The position numbers were made by a program, and so were the translations under genes. From UBA9337 sp036584565 (GTDB lineage: Bacteria > Patescibacteriota > Minisyncoccia > Moranbacterales > UBA9337): 6,089 nt of DNA. Under the pieces are notes generated by a model that worked only from the letters and a program-made list of their open reading frames with translations, did not search any database and had not been told where the DNA came from. Numbering within the stretch: the first letter of the stretch is position 1; each line of letters opens with the position of its first letter. Location of the stretch: assembly GCA_036584565.1 (NCBI GenBank), contig JAZHDF010000030.1:1-6089 (forward strand). The letters are read 5' to 3'. Shown piece by piece: positions 1 to 5,893 of this stretch.

Positions 1-210
1 TATTGGCTAAATCAATTTGATTGTTTGAGCTTTGTAGAGGTTGTTCGATACGTAAAAAGAAAAAATTCAATTTGCGTAGAAAACAGACATGTTTTAATAA
101 AAATAAATCGGGGAGTGAAAAAGCTTTATTTCCTAACCGATCAAGAAAGGTGGGCGAAAGAACTTGAAAAAGAAAAGATTAGATTAAAAATACTCAAAAA
201 AGTCGCCTAA
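1..210 (+). CDS. 3' end of an unrecognised gene, cut by the window edge
   Basis: The frame is open from the first base to a TAA stop at 208-210, giving 69 residues, so this is most simply the C-terminal part of a gene that begins outside the window. A TTG at 25 could serve as a start for a 61-residue protein, but no ribosome binding site precedes it and the frame continues upstream without a stop. The tail is strongly basic: a Lys/Arg-rich centre and a charged, probably helical C-terminus (residues around ERWAKELEKEKIRLKILKK). No signal peptide or membrane segment is visible. I do not recognise the family. A perfect intrinsic terminator 16 bases after the stop supports it being a real transcribed gene. 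It is the only plus-strand gene and converges on the tRNA unit. Confidence 0.5.
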   Translation, partial: YWLNQFDCLSFVEVVRYVKRKNSICVENRHVLIKINRGVKKLYFLTDQERWAKELEKEKIRLKILKKVA

Positions 211-225
211 GCTTGACCCTTCCGC

Positions 226-270
226 CCCGGATTTTGTCTGAAACTTAAACAGACAAAATCCGGGTTTTTT
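226..270 (+). terminator. Strong Rho-independent terminator after the partial plus-strand gene
   Basis: The arms at 226-240 and 250-264 are a perfect 15-bp inverted repeat (CCCGGATTTTGTCTG and its complement) around a 9-base loop, followed directly by six T residues at 265-270 and more T-rich sequence. The T tract lies only on the plus-strand 3' side, so it ends transcription coming from the left edge. It does not look bidirectional. Confidence 0.9.
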
Positions 271-280
271 ATTTGTCATT

Positions 281-318
281 TTAAAAATAAAAAACCACAT
301 TATATAAAATGCAGTTTT
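281..318 (-). terminator. AU-rich terminator of the tRNA unit
   Basis: On the minus strand the arms 318-308 and 301-291 (AAAACTGCATT and AATGTGGTTTT) pair over 11 positions, two of them G-U, around a 6-base loop. A T-rich stretch (TTATTTTTAA, 290-281) follows. It lies just past the 3' end of tRNA-Asp, where the tRNA transcript should stop. The stem is poor in G-C, so it is weaker than the neighbouring plus-strand terminator. Confidence 0.5.
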
Positions 319-321
319 TAT

Positions 322-398
322 TGGCGGGAGCGACCGGGTTCGAACCGGCGACCTTCTGCGTGACAGGCAGACGCTCTAACCAGCTGAGCTACGCCCCC
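322..398 (-). tRNA. tRNA-Asp (anticodon GUC), CCA encoded
   Basis: The minus strand folds into a full cloverleaf. The acceptor stem GGGGGCG pairs with CGCTCCC (one G-U), the D stem is GCTC/GAGC, and the anticodon stem TCTGC/GCAGA encloses loop CTGTCAC, placing GUC at 364-362. The T arm has TTCGAAC in its loop. The discriminator is G, as expected for tRNA-Asp, and the 3' CCA is encoded at 324-322. It is the last gene of the tRNA unit, separated from the CAU tRNA by 75 bases. Confidence 0.96.
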
Positions 399-414
399 AA
401 TTCATGTGTCATAC

Positions 415-469
415 AACATGAAACATAGAGCAAATTAAATATTTTGTTATATGTTTTATGTTACATGTT
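415..469. repeat. Imperfect inverted repeat in the first tRNA linker
   Basis: Arms 415-426 (AACATGAAACAT) and 458-469 (complement AACATGTAACAT) match at 11 of 12 positions. The linker shares words such as CATGAAACAT and CATAGAGCA with the second tRNA linker. It may form a hairpin in the tRNA precursor RNA. Whether it is a dispersed genomic repeat cannot be told from one window. Confidence 0.5.
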
Positions 470-473
470 TTCG

Positions 474-547
474 TACCAGGGGAGAGAGTCGAACTCTCGA
501 CCTCAGGCTTATGAGTCCTGCGCTCTAACCAACTGAGCTACCCTGGC
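474..547 (-). tRNA. Elongator tRNA with CAU anticodon, probably tRNA-Met; CCA not encoded
   Basis: A complete cloverleaf is readable. The acceptor GCCAGGG faces CCCTGGT with a G1-U72 wobble, the D stem is GCTC/GAGC, the anticodon loop is CTCATAA (CAU at 513-511), and the T arm is GAGAG-TTCGACT-CTCTC. The discriminator is A, and CGA follows instead of CCA. It has neither the 1-72 mismatch nor the A11-U24 pair of initiators, so it is an elongator. A CAU anticodon is shared by tRNA-Met and by tRNA-Ile2, whose C34 is converted to lysidine by TilS. The stem has A4-U69 and G5-C68 instead of the C-G pairs of E. coli tRNA-Ile2, which mildly favours Met. Position 31-39 is an A-G mismatch closing the anticodon stem. 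Confidence 0.88.
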
Positions 548-562
548 ATATCACTCATAGAG

Positions 563-616
563 CATGAAACATATAACATAAAACAAATAAATCAGTTGTT
601 ATATGCTTCTTTCATG
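563..616. repeat. Bulged inverted repeat in the second tRNA linker
   Basis: Segments 563-569 and 570-578 (CATGAAA, CATATAACA) are exactly complementary to 610-616 and 597-605. This gives a 16-bp stem interrupted only by a 4-base bulge (606-609), with an 18-base loop. The same short words occur in the first tRNA linker. In the precursor RNA it would form a hairpin between the initiator and elongator tRNAs. Confidence 0.55.
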
Positions 617-630
617 TTTTATGAAACTTG

Positions 631-704
631 TTGCGGGGGCCGGATTTGAACCGGCGACCTCCTGGTTATGAGCCAGACGAGCTGCCAAACTGCTCTACCC
701 CGCG
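631..704 (-). tRNA. Initiator tRNA-fMet (anticodon CAU), CCA not encoded
   Basis: The sequence closely follows bacterial initiator tRNAs. It has the unpaired C1/A72 end that allows formylation (acceptor CGCGGGG against CCCCGCA), the initiator-specific A11-U24 pair in the D stem GAGC/GCTC, anticodon loop CTCATAA, and T loop TTCAAAT. The discriminator is A, and ACAA rather than ACCA continues at the 3' end, so CCA must be added by the nucleotidyltransferase. One oddity is the anticodon stem TCTGG/CCAGG: only two of the three G-C pairs next to the loop that normally mark initiators are present, pair 29-41 being U-A. It is first in a three-tRNA unit with a consensus promoter about 28 bases upstream. 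Confidence 0.96.
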
Positions 705-731
705 ATATTTTTAAAACAAAACACTTATCAA

Positions 732-760
732 ATACTATTACAGTTTTTGACAATTGTCAA
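732..760 (-). promoter_or_regulatory. Sigma70-type promoter of the tRNA unit
   Basis: The minus strand has a perfect -35 TTGACA (760-755), a 17-base spacer and a -10 TAGTAT (737-732), placing the start near 725, about 20 bases before the initiator tRNA. The -35 box lies inside a perfect 16-base palindrome. Confidence 0.7.
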
Positions 761-761
761 A
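746..761. repeat. Perfect 16-base palindrome over the tRNA promoter -35 box
   Basis: TTTGACAATTGTCAAA reads identically on both strands and contains the whole -35 hexamer. It could be an operator half-site pair for a dimeric regulator, or a by-product of an A/T-rich -35 region. It sits 12 bases past the pilC-like stop codon and has no T tract, so it is not an obvious terminator. Confidence 0.5.
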
Positions 762-773
762 CTTCGACCTTCT

Positions 774-1994
774 TTATTTTATATTATCCATCAAACCGTA
801 CATCGGTTGCAACATTGCGATAGCAAAAAATCCGACCGCTATACCCATCATCAACATAATCACCGGTTCCACTATGGAAGAAATATTTTTTGTAAGCTGA
901 TTTACCTCTTCTTCGTAAAACTCGGCCATTTTTAGCAAAATAGCGTCAGTTTCTCCGGTTTGCTCTCCCACTTCCAACATCTGCTTAACCAAAACAGGAA
1001 AAATATCTTCATTTTTACCGATTATCTTACTCAAATCGACACCTTTTTGGATTTCTTTGATACTCTCTCGAAGCGCTTTTTTATAATAATGATTAGATAA
1101 AGTATTACTTACAATCCTCAAGGCATCCAAAGATGTCACTCCGCTTCTCAAAAGAGAACTGTAAATTCTCGAAAATCTGGCGCAATTGGTTTTGATTATA
1201 ATATTATTTACTCCCGGCAGTTTGAGTGAGATAAAACTAACGGTTTTTTTCCCAGCTTTGGTTTTTAAAAAAACTTTCAAACAAATAACCAGGACGATTA
1301 TAAAAATCATCACTAAAATACTATGCTCCTTAAAAAGATCACTGGCGTTAATAATAAATTGCGTAGCCATAGGGAGCTCCACATCCATATCTTTAAAAAC
1401 AGCTGTCATTTGAGGCAAAACATAAGTTAACATCAAAACTCCCACCCCAAACATAGCGATCAGGATTACAGCCGGATACATCATTGCTCCCTTAACCTTA
1501 CTCAACAAAGCATGCTCTTTCTCCAACTGAACGGCAATTATCTCCAGAGTTTCGTCTAAATTTCCTCCGGTTTCACCGATTTTAACCATGTTAACAAAAA
1601 GTTCGTTAAAAACTCCGGGGTATTTGGCCATCGCATCCGAAAGATTAACTCCCCCCTTTATATCTTCGTGGATGGAAACAAGAATTTGATTAAATCTTCT
1701 ATTTTTGGTCTGCTCGGCCAAGTTTTTAATCGCTTTTGAAATAGTCAATCCCGAAGCGATCATCACGCTCAAATTTCTGGAAAACATCATCTTGTCCTTC
1801 AGAGCAATTTTAGTGAACCTATCCATAAAAGAAACCGAGACGCCTCCTCCGTCCTCTTCTATTTCTTTGACCGAGGTCACCAAGAAACCTTCGGCCTTGA
1901 GCTGATGAGCTAAGCTGTGCTCATCCTTAGCGCTCATTTCTCCGGTTTTCACCTCTCCTTCATAATTTTTAGCCACATAAAGATACTTGGGCAT
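774..1994 (-). CDS. pilC: Type II secretion/type IV pilus inner-membrane platform protein (PilC/GspF family)
   Basis: The 406-residue protein has the family layout. A short N-terminal segment (about 1-50, starting PKYLYVAKNYEGEVKTG) is followed by two repeated T2SSF domains, roughly 68-191 and 271-393. Each carries the helical core and the GE-x-TG type motif (IGETGG at 139-144, VGEQTGE at 342-348). Hydrophobic segments at about 172-194, 225-243 and 374-395 fit the usual three membrane spans. In this family the protein sits in the cytoplasmic membrane, binds the assembly ATPase and moves pilin subunits into the growing fibre. Pili of this kind are common in reduced bacteria and are used for attachment and DNA uptake. 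The ATG at 1994 gives the expected N-terminus but has no Shine-Dalgarno. No pilB, pilT or pilin gene is visible nearby. It is full length, with its own promoter upstream. The pilus or secretion subtype cannot be assigned from this gene alone. Confidence 0.93.
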   Translation of the reverse strand: MPKYLYVAKNYEGEVKTGEMSAKDEHSLAHQLKAEGFLVTSVKEIEEDGGGVSVSFMDRFTKIALKDKMMFSRNLSVMIASGLTISKAIKNLAEQTKNRRFNQILVSIHEDIKGGVNLSDAMAKYPGVFNELFVNMVKIGETGGNLDETLEIIAVQLEKEHALLSKVKGAMMYPAVILIAMFGVGVLMLTYVLPQMTAVFKDMDVELPMATQFIINASDLFKEHSILVMIFIIVLVICLKVFLKTKAGKKTVSFISLKLPGVNNIIIKTNCARFSRIYSSLLRSGVTSLDALRIVSNTLSNHYYKKALRESIKEIQKGVDLSKIIGKNEDIFPVLVKQMLEVGEQTGETDAILLKMAEFYEEEVNQLTKNISSIVEPVIMLMMGIAVGFFAIAMLQPMYGLMDNIK

Positions 1995-2055
1995 ATTTTT
2001 GTTTTATTTTTTTCAAAAAGTCAGTTATTTTTTAAAATAAAAAAGCGATATGTAA

Positions 2056-2084
2056 ATTATACCACCTTTTTAAAATTTAACCAA
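2056..2084 (-). promoter_or_regulatory. Promoter of the pilC-like gene
   Basis: In the 95-base gap after clpP, the minus strand has a perfect -10 TATAAT (2061-2056), a 17-base spacer and a -35 TTGGTT (2084-2079). The predicted start near 2049 leaves an AU-rich leader of about 55 bases before the ATG at 1994. This suggests the pilus gene is a separate unit from clpP. Confidence 0.6.
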
Positions 2085-2089
2085 AAAAT

Positions 2090-2686
2090 TTATTGGATAA
2101 TCTTGTCCACTATTCCATACTTTTTCGCTTCTTGAGCGCTCATAAAATAATCTCTCTCCGTGTCTTCTTCTATTTTGGAAATTTTTTGTCCGGTATGCTT
2201 GGCCATGATTTCATTGAGCTTCTTTTTGGTCTTCAATATTTGGCGAGCATGAATATCGATATCCGTCGCCTGACCGCGAGCCCCTCCCATTACCTGGTGA
2301 ATCATTACCTCTCCGTTGGGTAGGATCATTCTTTTCCCTTTAGTTCCCGCGGTTAAGAGTAAGGAGGCGGCTGAAGCGGCCAAACCGACACAGATAGTCT
2401 GAATATCGGGTTTGACATATTGCATCGTATCATAAATCGCCAAGGCGGAAGTCACCACCCCGCCGGGAGAATTGATATATATTTTTATATCCTCTCTGGA
2501 GTTTTGCGATTCCAAAAAAAGCAATTGAGCGATTACGGCATTGGCCATCCCGTCCTCTATCGGAGAACCGATAAATATTATCCGGTCTTTTAAAAGTCTG
2601 GAGTAAATATCGTAAGCCCTTTCTCCGTAATTGGTTTTCTCGATAACGGTCGGAACTAAATATTGACTTAGATTTTTTTGATTCAT
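2090..2686 (-). CDS. clpP: ATP-dependent Clp protease proteolytic subunit
   Basis: The 198-residue protein is a full-length serine peptidase of family S14, the tetradecameric chamber that degrades proteins fed by an AAA+ unfoldase (ClpX, ClpA or ClpC). The N-terminus has the typical YLVPTVIEK and GERAYDIYSRLLKDRIIF blocks. The catalytic triad is visible: Ser105 in GLAASAAS, His130 in MIHQ and Asp179 in TERDYFMSAQEA. The His-Asp spacing of 49 equals that of E. coli ClpP. INSPGG (71-76) forms the substrate-side/oxyanion region. The residues after the nucleophile are Ala-Ala instead of the common Met-Gly or Met-Ala, a small change. The ATG at 2686 gives the standard N-terminus, without Shine-Dalgarno. 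It follows tig by 72 bases, the classic tig-clpP order, but no clpX comes after it within the window. Confidence 0.97.
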   Translation of the reverse strand: MNQKNLSQYLVPTVIEKTNYGERAYDIYSRLLKDRIIFIGSPIEDGMANAVIAQLLFLESQNSREDIKIYINSPGGVVTSALAIYDTMQYVKPDIQTICVGLAASAASLLLTAGTKGKRMILPNGEVMIHQVMGGARGQATDIDIHARQILKTKKKLNEIMAKHTGQKISKIEEDTERDYFMSAQEAKKYGIVDKIIQ

Positions 2687-2711
2687 AATTTATTCGTCGA
2701 TTTATTAAGTT

Positions 2712-2731
2712 TTTTTCAAATATTTGAAAAA
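2712..2731. repeat. Perfect 20-base palindrome between tig and clpP
   Basis: The run TTTTTCAAATATTTGAAAAA is identical on both strands and lies 25 bases before the clpP start codon. On the minus strand it is followed by A residues, not T residues, so it does not read as a terminator for tig. It could be an AU hairpin in the mRNA or a binding site; A/T-rich chance is also possible. Confidence 0.45.
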
Positions 2732-2758
2732 TTTCAAAATAAAAATCGAAAATATTTT

Positions 2759-4048
2759 TTACATTTTTTCCAATAACTTAAAAATTTCCTCGTTTCTAAG
2801 CATGCTTCGGGTATAGTCATACAGTCTTTTCATATCTATCTTTTTTTCAATATCCTTAATACTTTTGTAATACTGAAGGGTCTTATTCATCGCCTCCTCG
2901 ATTGATTCGGCGGGAATTTCAATTTCTTTTTCTTTGCCTATTGCTTCCAGTGAAAGCGCCGCTTTGATTCTTTTTAGAGCCTGGGGTTGCCAATCTTTTT
3001 TCAAATCATCAATACTTTTTCCCATTTGCTTCAAATAATCTTCCATATTCATACCCATTTGTTGAATTTGGGATTCCAATTCACCCAACATTTTATTGAT
3101 TTCTTCTTCAATCAAAATCTCCGGCAAATCTCCTCCTAGCGATATTTTTCCCACCAAGGACTCAACGATTTCCCCTCGCTGCTCCTCTTTTTTGTGAAAT
3201 TCCTTTTCTTTTTCCAACCCCTCTTTGATATTTTTTTTCAGATCGGCCAAAGTCTTAAATTCCCCCAGACTTTTGGCAAAATCATCATCTGCCAAAGGAA
3301 TTTCTCTTTCCTGCACTAGTTTCAATTTGACCTCAAATTGAGCTTTCTTACCGGCTAAGCTCTTCTCATGATAATTTTCGGGAAACGCCAGCTCAAATTT
3401 TTTTTCTTCTCCCTCTTTCATATCGATAATCTGCTCTTCGAAGCCGGGAATAAAGACATTGCTTCCTAAAATCAAATTATGATCCTTGGCGCTCCCGCCC
3501 TCTATAACCACTCCGTCTCTCTTTACTTCAAAATCAAGCACAACCGCATCATCTTTTTTGGCTGCTCGCTTGACTGTCACCAATTTAGCTCTGCTTTTAG
3601 CCAGTTTTTCCACCTCTTTGGAAATATCCTCCTCAGACACCTCTTTTTTTTCAGCTTTAAATTTGGCGTTTACTTTTTTAACTCCATCTTGCCAATCCTT
3701 CAAGATTATCTCCGGCATCACCGAAGCCGTTACGATAAATTCCAAATCATTGCCTTCCGCCAATTTTGAGATACTTATTTGCGGGGAGCCGATAACTTCC
3801 AATTTTAATTTCTCCACCTCTTTGGCATAATTTTTTCTGATTGCATTCTCCGCCGCCGTATTAAGAAGAGAATCTTTGCCAACTTTCTGCTCAACAATGC
3901 TTCGTGGGGCTTTACCCGGGCGAAAACCCTGCACTTTGATTTCTTTGGATATTTGACCAACCGCCTCATCCAAAGAATTCTTCCAATTTTCCCAAGCGAT
4001 ACTAATTTTAAACTCAACTTTTGATTTCGGTAATTTTTTAATTTCCAT
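2759..4048 (-). CDS. tig: Trigger factor, ribosome-associated chaperone and peptidyl-prolyl isomerase
   Basis: At 429 residues this is close to the usual trigger factor length and shows all three domains. The N-terminal ribosome-binding domain (about 1-118) carries the signature GFRPGKAP at 41-48, which contacts ribosomal protein L23 at the exit tunnel. An FKBP-type isomerase domain spans about 160-245 (DDAVVLDFEVKRDG, LGSNVFIPGFEEQIIDMKEGE, then FPENYHEKSLAGKKAQFEVKL as separate visible blocks). The helical C-terminal chaperone domain (about 250-429) is rich in Lys and Glu, with a Met/Gln-rich stretch near 318-345. It folds nascent chains in the cytoplasm. It starts only 8 bases after the ppa stop, so the two are almost certainly cotranscribed, and clpP follows. 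The ATG at 4048 gives the normal family N-terminus; no Shine-Dalgarno is seen. Confidence 0.97.
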   Translation of the reverse strand: MEIKKLPKSKVEFKISIAWENWKNSLDEAVGQISKEIKVQGFRPGKAPRSIVEQKVGKDSLLNTAAENAIRKNYAKEVEKLKLEVIGSPQISISKLAEGNDLEFIVTASVMPEIILKDWQDGVKKVNAKFKAEKKEVSEEDISKEVEKLAKSRAKLVTVKRAAKKDDAVVLDFEVKRDGVVIEGGSAKDHNLILGSNVFIPGFEEQIIDMKEGEEKKFELAFPENYHEKSLAGKKAQFEVKLKLVQEREIPLADDDFAKSLGEFKTLADLKKNIKEGLEKEKEFHKKEEQRGEIVESLVGKISLGGDLPEILIEEEINKMLGELESQIQQMGMNMEDYLKQMGKSIDDLKKDWQPQALKRIKAALSLEAIGKEKEIEIPAESIEEAMNKTLQYYKSIKDIEKKIDMKRLYDYTRSMLRNEEIFKLLEKM

Positions 4049-4056
4049 AAAGACTT

Positions 4057-4587
4057 TTATTTATTGAACTTATTATTATAAAGCTTGATAGCTTTTTCAA
4101 CCGCCTGCTCGGCTTTATCTTTCCCCCCAAAACCATTGATTTCAACTTTTTTGTTTTCAATCACTTTATAAGTCTCAAAAAAATGTCGAATTTCTTTCAG
4201 GGTGTGTTGATTTACATCTTTTATGTCTTTGACGTTGTCCCAACGCGGATCATCTTTGGGAACACTGATAATTTTGTCATCACTATCACCTCCGTCAATC
4301 ATTTTCATAATTCCCACCGGACGCGCTTCTACCAAAATTCCGGGACTTAGCGGATAAGTGGTCAAAACCACCACATCCAAAGCATCTCCGTCATCCCAAT
4401 AAGTTCTCGGCACAAAACCGTAATCGAAAGGGTAATCCTGAGCGGTTTTCATGGCTCTATCCAATTTGATCAAACCGGTTTCCTTATCTATTTCATATTT
4501 ATTTTTCGAGCCTTTCGGGATTTCAATAATAACATTAATTACCTTAGGCACTTTTTCTCCGGGCTTTAAATCATGTAAAAGATTCAT
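4057..4587 (-). CDS. ppa: Inorganic pyrophosphatase, family I
   Basis: This 176-residue protein hydrolyses pyrophosphate to two phosphates with Mg2+, driving nucleic acid, protein and activated-sugar synthesis forward in the cytoplasm. The family signature is clear at 66-71 (DGDALD), supplying the three metal-binding aspartates D66, D68 and D71. Other active-site positions known from E. coli also line up: E22, K30, E32, R44, Y56, D98, D103, K105, Y140 and K141, so the enzyme should be active. The length matches the bacterial hexameric form. It lies 40 bases after nusA with a possible promoter in and before the gap, and 8 bases before tig. The ATG at 4587 gives the expected N-terminus. No Shine-Dalgarno is visible. 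Confidence 0.97.
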   Translation of the reverse strand: MNLLHDLKPGEKVPKVINVIIEIPKGSKNKYEIDKETGLIKLDRAMKTAQDYPFDYGFVPRTYWDDGDALDVVVLTTYPLSPGILVEARPVGIMKMIDGGDSDDKIISVPKDDPRWDNVKDIKDVNQHTLKEIRHFFETYKVIENKKVEINGFGGKDKAEQAVEKAIKLYNNKFNK

Positions 4588-4609
4588 ATATTTATTTTAA
4601 ATTTAAAAA

Positions 4610-4638
4610 ATTATATTAGCTTGAAGCTTATTTTTCAC
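4610..4638 (-). promoter_or_regulatory. Possible internal promoter for ppa-tig
   Basis: The minus strand has a perfect -10 TATAAT (4615-4610), a 17-base spacer and a -35-like GTGAAA (4638-4633, 4 of 6 to consensus) overlapping the last codons of nusA. The predicted start near 4603 leaves a leader of only about 16 bases before the ppa ATG. It would allow ppa-tig expression independent of nusA. Confidence 0.45.
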
Positions 4639-5893
4639 TCTCTTTTTCTTCCGGTTTTTCTTCCGATTGAACGTCGCCACTCTCACCTTCGTCGGAAGAA
4701 AGCTTCTCGGTTTTTTCAACCGCTTCTTTCTTTTCAGCCTTGTCTCCGGTCACATCGATTTTCCAATTGGTTAATTTGGCCGCCAATCTGACATTTTGTC
4801 CTCTTTGTCCGATAGCTAGAGATAGTTGGTCTTCCGGCACTACAACCATCGCTTCTTTTTCCTCCTCATTAACAATTTTGACTGCTAAAACCTTAGCCGG
4901 ACTCAGGGAAGCGCTGATAAATTTTTCAATATTTTCATTCCACTCGATTATATCGATTTTCTCCCCACCCAATTCGTCAATAATCGCTTGGACTCTGGTT
5001 CCCTTTTGTCCCACACATGATCCGATCGGATCAATGCCTTCCTCCTTGGCGATAACGGCAATCTTGGTTCGACTGCCGGCCTCTCTGGCAATCGCCTTGA
5101 TTTCCACCGTACCCGAAAAGATCTCCGGAACCTCCAATTCAAAAAGTCTTCTGACCATTTCCGAGTGAGTTCGACTCAAAATTATTCCCGGTCCGCGAGT
5201 ATCGGATTCGATTTTTCCCAAATAAACTTTTAACCGTTGACCGATTTTATATTCCTCTCCTTTAACTTGCTCGGAGGGAAAAAGAATTCCGGTAGCTTTC
5301 CCTAAATCGATAAAAACATTTTGACCTTCGATTCTTTGGACTGTTCCATTCAAGATTTCTCCTTCCTTTTCTTTGTATTCTTCATACATCGCATCTTTTT
5401 CCGCCTCTCTGATTCTTTGGATAATCACTTGTTTAGCGGTTTGGGCCGCTACTCGACCGTAATTTTCTTGAGTTTCCAGTTCCGTTTCAATCACATCTCC
5501 CACTTTGGCATCTTTTTTGATCGAAATTGCATCTTCCAATTTGATATCTCTCTCCGGATTAAATCTGGGCAATTTCTCTTCTCCCTCTTCCACTTCTTCC
5601 ACTCTCTCTTCTCTTTCGCCCTCTTCATCAAAAACCACAAATTCCCGAGAGGTTTCATCCACCACTTCTTTGACTAAGAAAAACTTTATCCCTCCGCTTA
5701 CTCCGTCGATTTCCGCTCTGATATTTTGACTTTTTTTGCCGTAATCCTTTTTGTAAGCCGCTGCCAAAGCCGCCTCCACGGTTTGCATCACTCGTTCTTT
5801 ATTTATCCCTTTTTCTTCGCAAATCTGAGTGATAGCGCTATTAAACTCGTTGGAGTTTATACCGCTCTTCTTTTCTTCTTGTTTTTTTGCCAT
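4628..5893 (-). CDS. nusA: Transcription termination/antitermination factor NusA
   Basis: The 421-residue protein has the NusA domain order. An N-terminal RNA-polymerase-binding domain (about 14-165, including EKGINKERVMQTVEAALAAA as its first helices) is followed by an S1 RNA-binding domain (about 178-243, GEILNGTVQRIEGQNVFIDLG). Two KH domains follow: GQKG at 295-298 in KH1 and GQRG at 362-365 in KH2. NusA binds the polymerase near the RNA exit channel and increases pausing and hairpin-dependent termination. There are no C-terminal acidic repeat domains as in E. coli, only a disordered Lys/Glu/Ser tail (384-421). Residues about 86-110 form a very acidic insert before the conserved RDIKLEDA segment. 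A Lys-rich extension of about 14 residues precedes the first domain, and no later ATG would retain the conserved start. The upstream region holds a promoter and a terminator, not rimP. Confidence 0.96.
   Translation of the reverse strand: MAKKQEEKKSGINSNEFNSAITQICEEKGINKERVMQTVEAALAAAYKKDYGKKSQNIRAEIDGVSGGIKFFLVKEVVDETSREFVVFDEEGEREERVEEVEEGEEKLPRFNPERDIKLEDAISIKKDAKVGDVIETELETQENYGRVAAQTAKQVIIQRIREAEKDAMYEEYKEKEGEILNGTVQRIEGQNVFIDLGKATGILFPSEQVKGEEYKIGQRLKVYLGKIESDTRGPGIILSRTHSEMVRRLFELEVPEIFSGTVEIKAIAREAGSRTKIAVIAKEEGIDPIGSCVGQKGTRVQAIIDELGGEKIDIIEWNENIEKFISASLSPAKVLAVKIVNEEEKEAMVVVPEDQLSLAIGQRGQNVRLAAKLTNWKIDVTGDKAEKKEAVEKTEKLSSDEGESGDVQSEEKPEEKESEK

Noticed and set aside
746..761. Palindrome after the pilC-like gene as its transcription terminator
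   Set aside because: There is no usable loop in the perfect palindrome and no T tract after it on the minus strand; it fits better as part of the tRNA promoter.
2000..2055. A/T hairpin in the leader of the pilC-like gene as a clpP terminator or riboswitch
   Set aside because: The stem is only T6A/TA6 with no G-C pairs, as expected in very AT-rich sequence, and it lies downstream of the predicted promoter.
3486..3830. 114-codon and overlapping 96-codon plus-strand open frames inside trigger factor
   Set aside because: They are antisense shadows of tig; the two frames overlap each other and neither resembles a protein family.
4075..4103. TATAAT on the minus strand near the end of ppa as a tig promoter
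   Set aside because: The hexamer is made by the codons for Leu-Tyr-Asn-Asn, and the only -35-like TTGAAA is 14 bases away, too close. The 8-base ppa-tig gap suggests cotranscription.
4740..5168. 142-codon plus-strand open frame
   Set aside because: It lies wholly antisense to nusA S1/KH-coding sequence, has a Ser/Ile/Leu-rich low-information translation and no start signals; the minus-strand gene is certain.
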